Part shown: positions 61,025-64,000 of the stretch, one piece after another
Position numbering within the stretch: position 1 is the first letter of the stretch
How the letters are laid out: the number at the start of each line of letters is the position of its first letter
Assembly: GCA_958450365.1 (NCBI GenBank)
Contig: CAUEEP010000935.1
Span: forward strand, 434,001 to 498,000
DNA: 64,000 bases
Direction of reading: 5' to 3'
From: Mesorhabditis belari
Lineage: Eukaryota > Nematoda > Chromadorea > Rhabditida > Rhabditidae
Notes under the pieces: model-generated
The model's input: the letters and a program-made list of their open reading frames with translations, nothing else
Told to the model about the DNA's origin: nothing
The model's database searches: none
Translations under genes and position numbers: made by a program

Positions 61025-61745
61025 TAATTATCTTTAACAATATCTTTAGACCTATTGTACACAAATCGAGTAAACGAAAATAGACCATAAAGCTACGAAA
61101 TCGCGGTATGAATAGAACGAAAACAGAGCTGAATCTTTCGAAAAACAATCTCTCCGAATATAGATTTTTCTCTTAAAAAGTGAAAGGTTCGAATTTCCGG
61201 ATCAATTTCCTTTACTAAACGGATATGATGGAGAAATTTGGTAAAAAAAAGACTTTTAGACTGTTTCATTTCGAATTTTCAGATCAAATTTCCGCAAAGT
61301 AACGTCTAGACTGTGAAGAGAAATATAAAATGAAATCATTTTTTTTAGGATCGAAATTTATATTAGCGAAAGTGGACCTGTTGTTTGTTAGCTTTCAGAA
61401 CTAACCTTTTGGGAGTATCAAGTCAATCCATTCCTTTTTTGGCTCTCAGATCTTCTTTTTTTTTCTTTTGCTCTGTAAATGATTCCCAAAGACTCTCAAA
61501 GATTTATTGTTAAAAATTTGTGTCTTTGATCGTAGAACCTATTGGCAGAGTTTATTTTAACTCTTTGTCCCAAGAAAAGTCTCAAGAGAATCGAATTGGC
61601 TTTGGGGTTTTGCATAGCGATCAACCAAATTTTCCAAATCTGACGTTTTCATCTAAAAAAAGAATCTACCGTATAGCATCTAGGTTGATTCAGGAAATCA
61701 TTATAGCATCTAGGTTGATCAAGTGGAAAACAAGGAACTTATATA

Positions 61746-61888
61746 CCGTAAATACTTTAATAGTACCCCACCCCCATAATGACGGTGCGGAGTGTTGCGT
61801 AGCTCTAGCTTTGAACGAGTTTTTCTCGACACTGGTTTGTGCTACAATGCGCGCTTAGGTATCAAAAAATAGCCCTGAATTTCAGCTT
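61746..61888. mobile_element. Family D foldback, copy 6 (left half)
   Basis: It runs from the CCGTAAATACTTTAATAGTA end to the centre (CCTGAATTTCAGCTTT) and then switches to the inverted block B. Confidence 0.8.
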
Positions 61889-62078
61889 TCCGGAAATTGA
61901 TCCGGAAATTCGAACCTTTCACTTTTTAAGAGAAAAATCTATATTCGGAGAGATTGTTTTTCGAAAGATTCAGCTCTGTTTTCGTTCTATTCATACCGCG
62001 ATTTCGTAGCTTTATGGTCTATTTTCGTTTACTCAATTTTTGTACAATAGGTATATAAGATATTGTTAAAGATAATTA

Positions 62079-62268
62079 CCGTAAATACTGTAATAGTACC
62101 CCACCCCCGTCGTACAGTCGTGTATTTGAATTTGAATTTCAGCTATTTTTTGATACCTAAGCGCGCATTGTAGCACAAACCAGTGTCGAGAAAAACTCGT
62201 TCAAAGCTAGCCTACGCAACACTCCGCACCGTCATTATGGGGGTGGGGTACTATTACAGTATTTACGG
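62079..62268. mobile_element. Family D foldback, copy 7 (internally deleted)
   Basis: Both ends are present but about 75 bp near the left centre is missing. Flanked on the left by inverted block B and on the right by the inverse of 61690-61745. Confidence 0.8.
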
Positions 62269-62320
62269 TATATAAGTTCCTTGTTTTCCACTTGATAAAC
62301 CTAGATGCTATAATGATTTC

Positions 62321-62714
62321 GTGAAGGTTTTCCCCCATAAAATGTTCCCAAGTTTTCTTCCGGAATCCACCCTCAACCACTACAAGCGATTTTTGTGATG
62401 AGTTTTTCTCAAAAAAGATCCGAATTTGTGTTATCGCGAATTATACGAATTTCCGGCTTAATCCCGAAAAAATCCCGAAATCGAAAGAAACACAGGGAAA
62501 ATGCTCTCAGCGAGAATCATTTCCGATGTACGCAAGAGGGAATGAAGCCACGCCCATTTTTTTCCGCAGCAATCTTGATATTTATTGGGAGATTCTCTCT
62601 CATTTACACAACAAAGATTTGCCTTGAGCTCCCAGAAATTCTCAGACTTCACACTTCAATTTTCTGAGTATTCCTCGAGCTTTCTCGTTCTCGTTTTCCG
62701 TAATTCTCTATAAA
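62321..62714. promoter_or_regulatory. Upstream region of the 62715 gene
   Basis: No repeat is recognised. It includes CGAGCTTTCTCGTTCTCG and a TATAAAATGG-like stretch directly at the start codon. A frame at 62395-62667 has no good splice context and is not called. Confidence 0.35.
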
Positions 62715-63947
62715 ATGGCATCAAGTGCTACGAATTTCGCTCAGCGATACTTGAGCTTGATTAGAAGAAGGTTTGTTTAGTCAAGTTTGCTTTTGTTTTT
62801 CTTCAATACTTTTTTGGTTATTAGTCTATTTTGAGAATAAATCTTTACAGTTTTTTTAGAAAAATGTGCTTGCTTTACGCGGACGAATTCGTGACTTTAA
62901 ATGACTACAATCTCACCATTCGAAATTTTCATTTCCCTTCGAAGAGAGATCGGAAAATTCAGGTAAAGAAAAGCTTAGCCAAAAAGCGAAGAGCCAAAAA
63001 TTCTCAAATATGAAAAGCATTTTTTTAATAGAATTTTTCAGCTCGAGAACATCACGATTGTCTATTTTGAGGATCAAGAAACATGCAAATATAGTACGAC
63101 GAGTACTTGGGGAAAAGCGACATCACCAATTTTTTGGGCTCTCGATATGAAAAGGTAAAGAAAACGTTTTGTAAAAGATTTATAGAATAATATAAAGCCT
63201 AAGCTTTCCAAAAGCAAACAGATTTTTGGTTTTACAATGTTTAAGTTGCAAAATCGGAAAGCTACGCTAAAAAAAACATTTGAAACAAGCGCCGCCTCTT
63301 TTCGCATCGGCAATCTAACTTTGAGCTCAAATATCTTGGTGTTGAGCTGTTTAATTTAAATAGTTTTTGTACCAATCGATAGAGAAAGACTTGGCGCATC
63401 TAATGATGTCAAGAACATTTAAATTGAACAGCTTAACACCAAGATATTTGAGCTTAAAGTTGGATCAATGGCAAAGGGGCGGGGCGACGGACCTTTTATA
63501 CGCTTCCCATTGGCAATCCATTTATAGCTGTTTAATTTAAATATCCTTTATATCATTAGATTTGCCAAGTCTTTCTTTATCGATTGGTACAAAAACTATT
63601 TAAATTGAACAGCTCAACATCAAGAAATTTGAGCTTAAAGTTAGTTTGCCAATGCGAAAAGAGGCGGCGCTTGTTTCAAATGTCCGATAACCCTAAAACA
63701 TGTCTAGCAGTTAACGAATTGTCCAAATTTGTCGAATTGTCCAACGTTTTTAAGCTGTACCAATTTTCCTCCTTTCAGAGAGCTCCATTGTCTTCCCGGT
63801 GTTCGCTCAAAGCGATCAAATGTTGTGTTGGATATCGGTCAAGAACTGAAGATTGGTTTTACCGTTGAAGATATCGATGCTTTCATGGAATCGATGAGGA
63901 ATTGTCTTGATTATCATGTGATCATTGTGAATTCGATTAATTTGTAA
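62715..63947 (+). CDS. Unrecognised 146-residue protein
   Basis: Exons 62715-62770, 62860-62962, 63042-63154, 63779-63947 (stop TAA), all in phase with good GT-AG sites. The product starts MASSATNFAQRYLSLIRRRK and has no signal peptide or membrane segment. Alternating beta-like stretches (MCLLYADEFVTLNDYNLTI, ITIVYFEDQETCKY, NVVLDIGQELKIGFTV) and a C-terminal helix-like DIDAFMESMRNCLDYHVII suggest a small PH-like or similar beta fold. That is inference; I cannot assign a family. Intron 3 holds family A foldback repeats. Confidence 0.75.
63290..63690. repeat. Foldback repeat family A, further copies
   Basis: It shares AGAAAGACTTGGCGCATCTA, TTGAGCTTAAAGTTGG and GGCAAAGGGGCGGGGCG with 1120-1565. 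Two inverted units, in the last intron of the 62715 gene. Copies at both ends of the window show a family dispersed across the region. Confidence 0.75.
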
Positions 63948-64000
63948 TTAAGTCGATAATTAGAGTCGTTAACGAGTCGCTTAAAGAGTCGAATTAGTCG

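Overview
The window is nematode nuclear DNA. The genes have many small exons with GT-AG introns, acceptors of the tttcag type and AT-rich non-coding DNA. Protein similarity is to nematode and animal families, and short tracts of the nematode telomere hexamer TTAGGC are present. The dense Tc1/mariner, hAT-like and foldback repeats and tRNA-derived repeats suggest a free-living rhabditid-type worm. I cannot name the species.

Six multi-exon protein genes can be followed exon by exon with consistent phase. (1) 423-8698 (+): 3' part of a D2-like dopamine receptor, with a third cytoplasmic loop of more than 450 residues, TM6, TM7 and a short tail. The 5' end lies left of the window. (2) 11508-27417 (-): a complete Na+/Ca2+ exchanger of the NCX type, 27 exons and about 900 residues. 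(3) 38470-41114 (-): a 283-residue protein ending in a divergent SH2-like domain. (4) 42394-53359 (+): a complete two-pore K+ channel (TWK/K2P), 15 exons and 459 residues, head-to-head with gene 3. (5) 54427-58457 (+): a 182-residue secreted Cys-rich protein of the Ly6/ET-module kind. (6) 62715-63947 (+): a 146-residue protein I do not recognise. Genes 1, 2 and 4 all act in excitable cells (monoamine receptor, Ca2+ extrusion, K+ leak), but nothing in the sequence shows co-regulation, and no operon spacing is seen.

Most of the other DNA is repeats. These are a degenerate mariner (34214-35495), internally deleted Tc1-like elements including two DD37D copies (30058-30609, 56421-56941), non-autonomous mariner copies, hAT-like foldback elements with 8-bp target duplications, a TA-flanked foldback family (seven full or partial copies), a second foldback family inside NCX introns, tRNA-derived SINE-like repeats, Helitron-like elements with (GTCY)n tracts, and many minisatellites. 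Most lie in introns; the roughly 10-kb gap between genes 2 and 3 holds more.

The most unusual points are: an NCX exon fragment copied twice, head-to-head, inside another NCX intron and bounded by foldback elements; a patch of interstitial TTAGGC repeats with templated copies of neighbouring NCX intron DNA; several insertions flanked by duplications much longer than their families normally make; and an inverted-duplication complex at 60760-62320.
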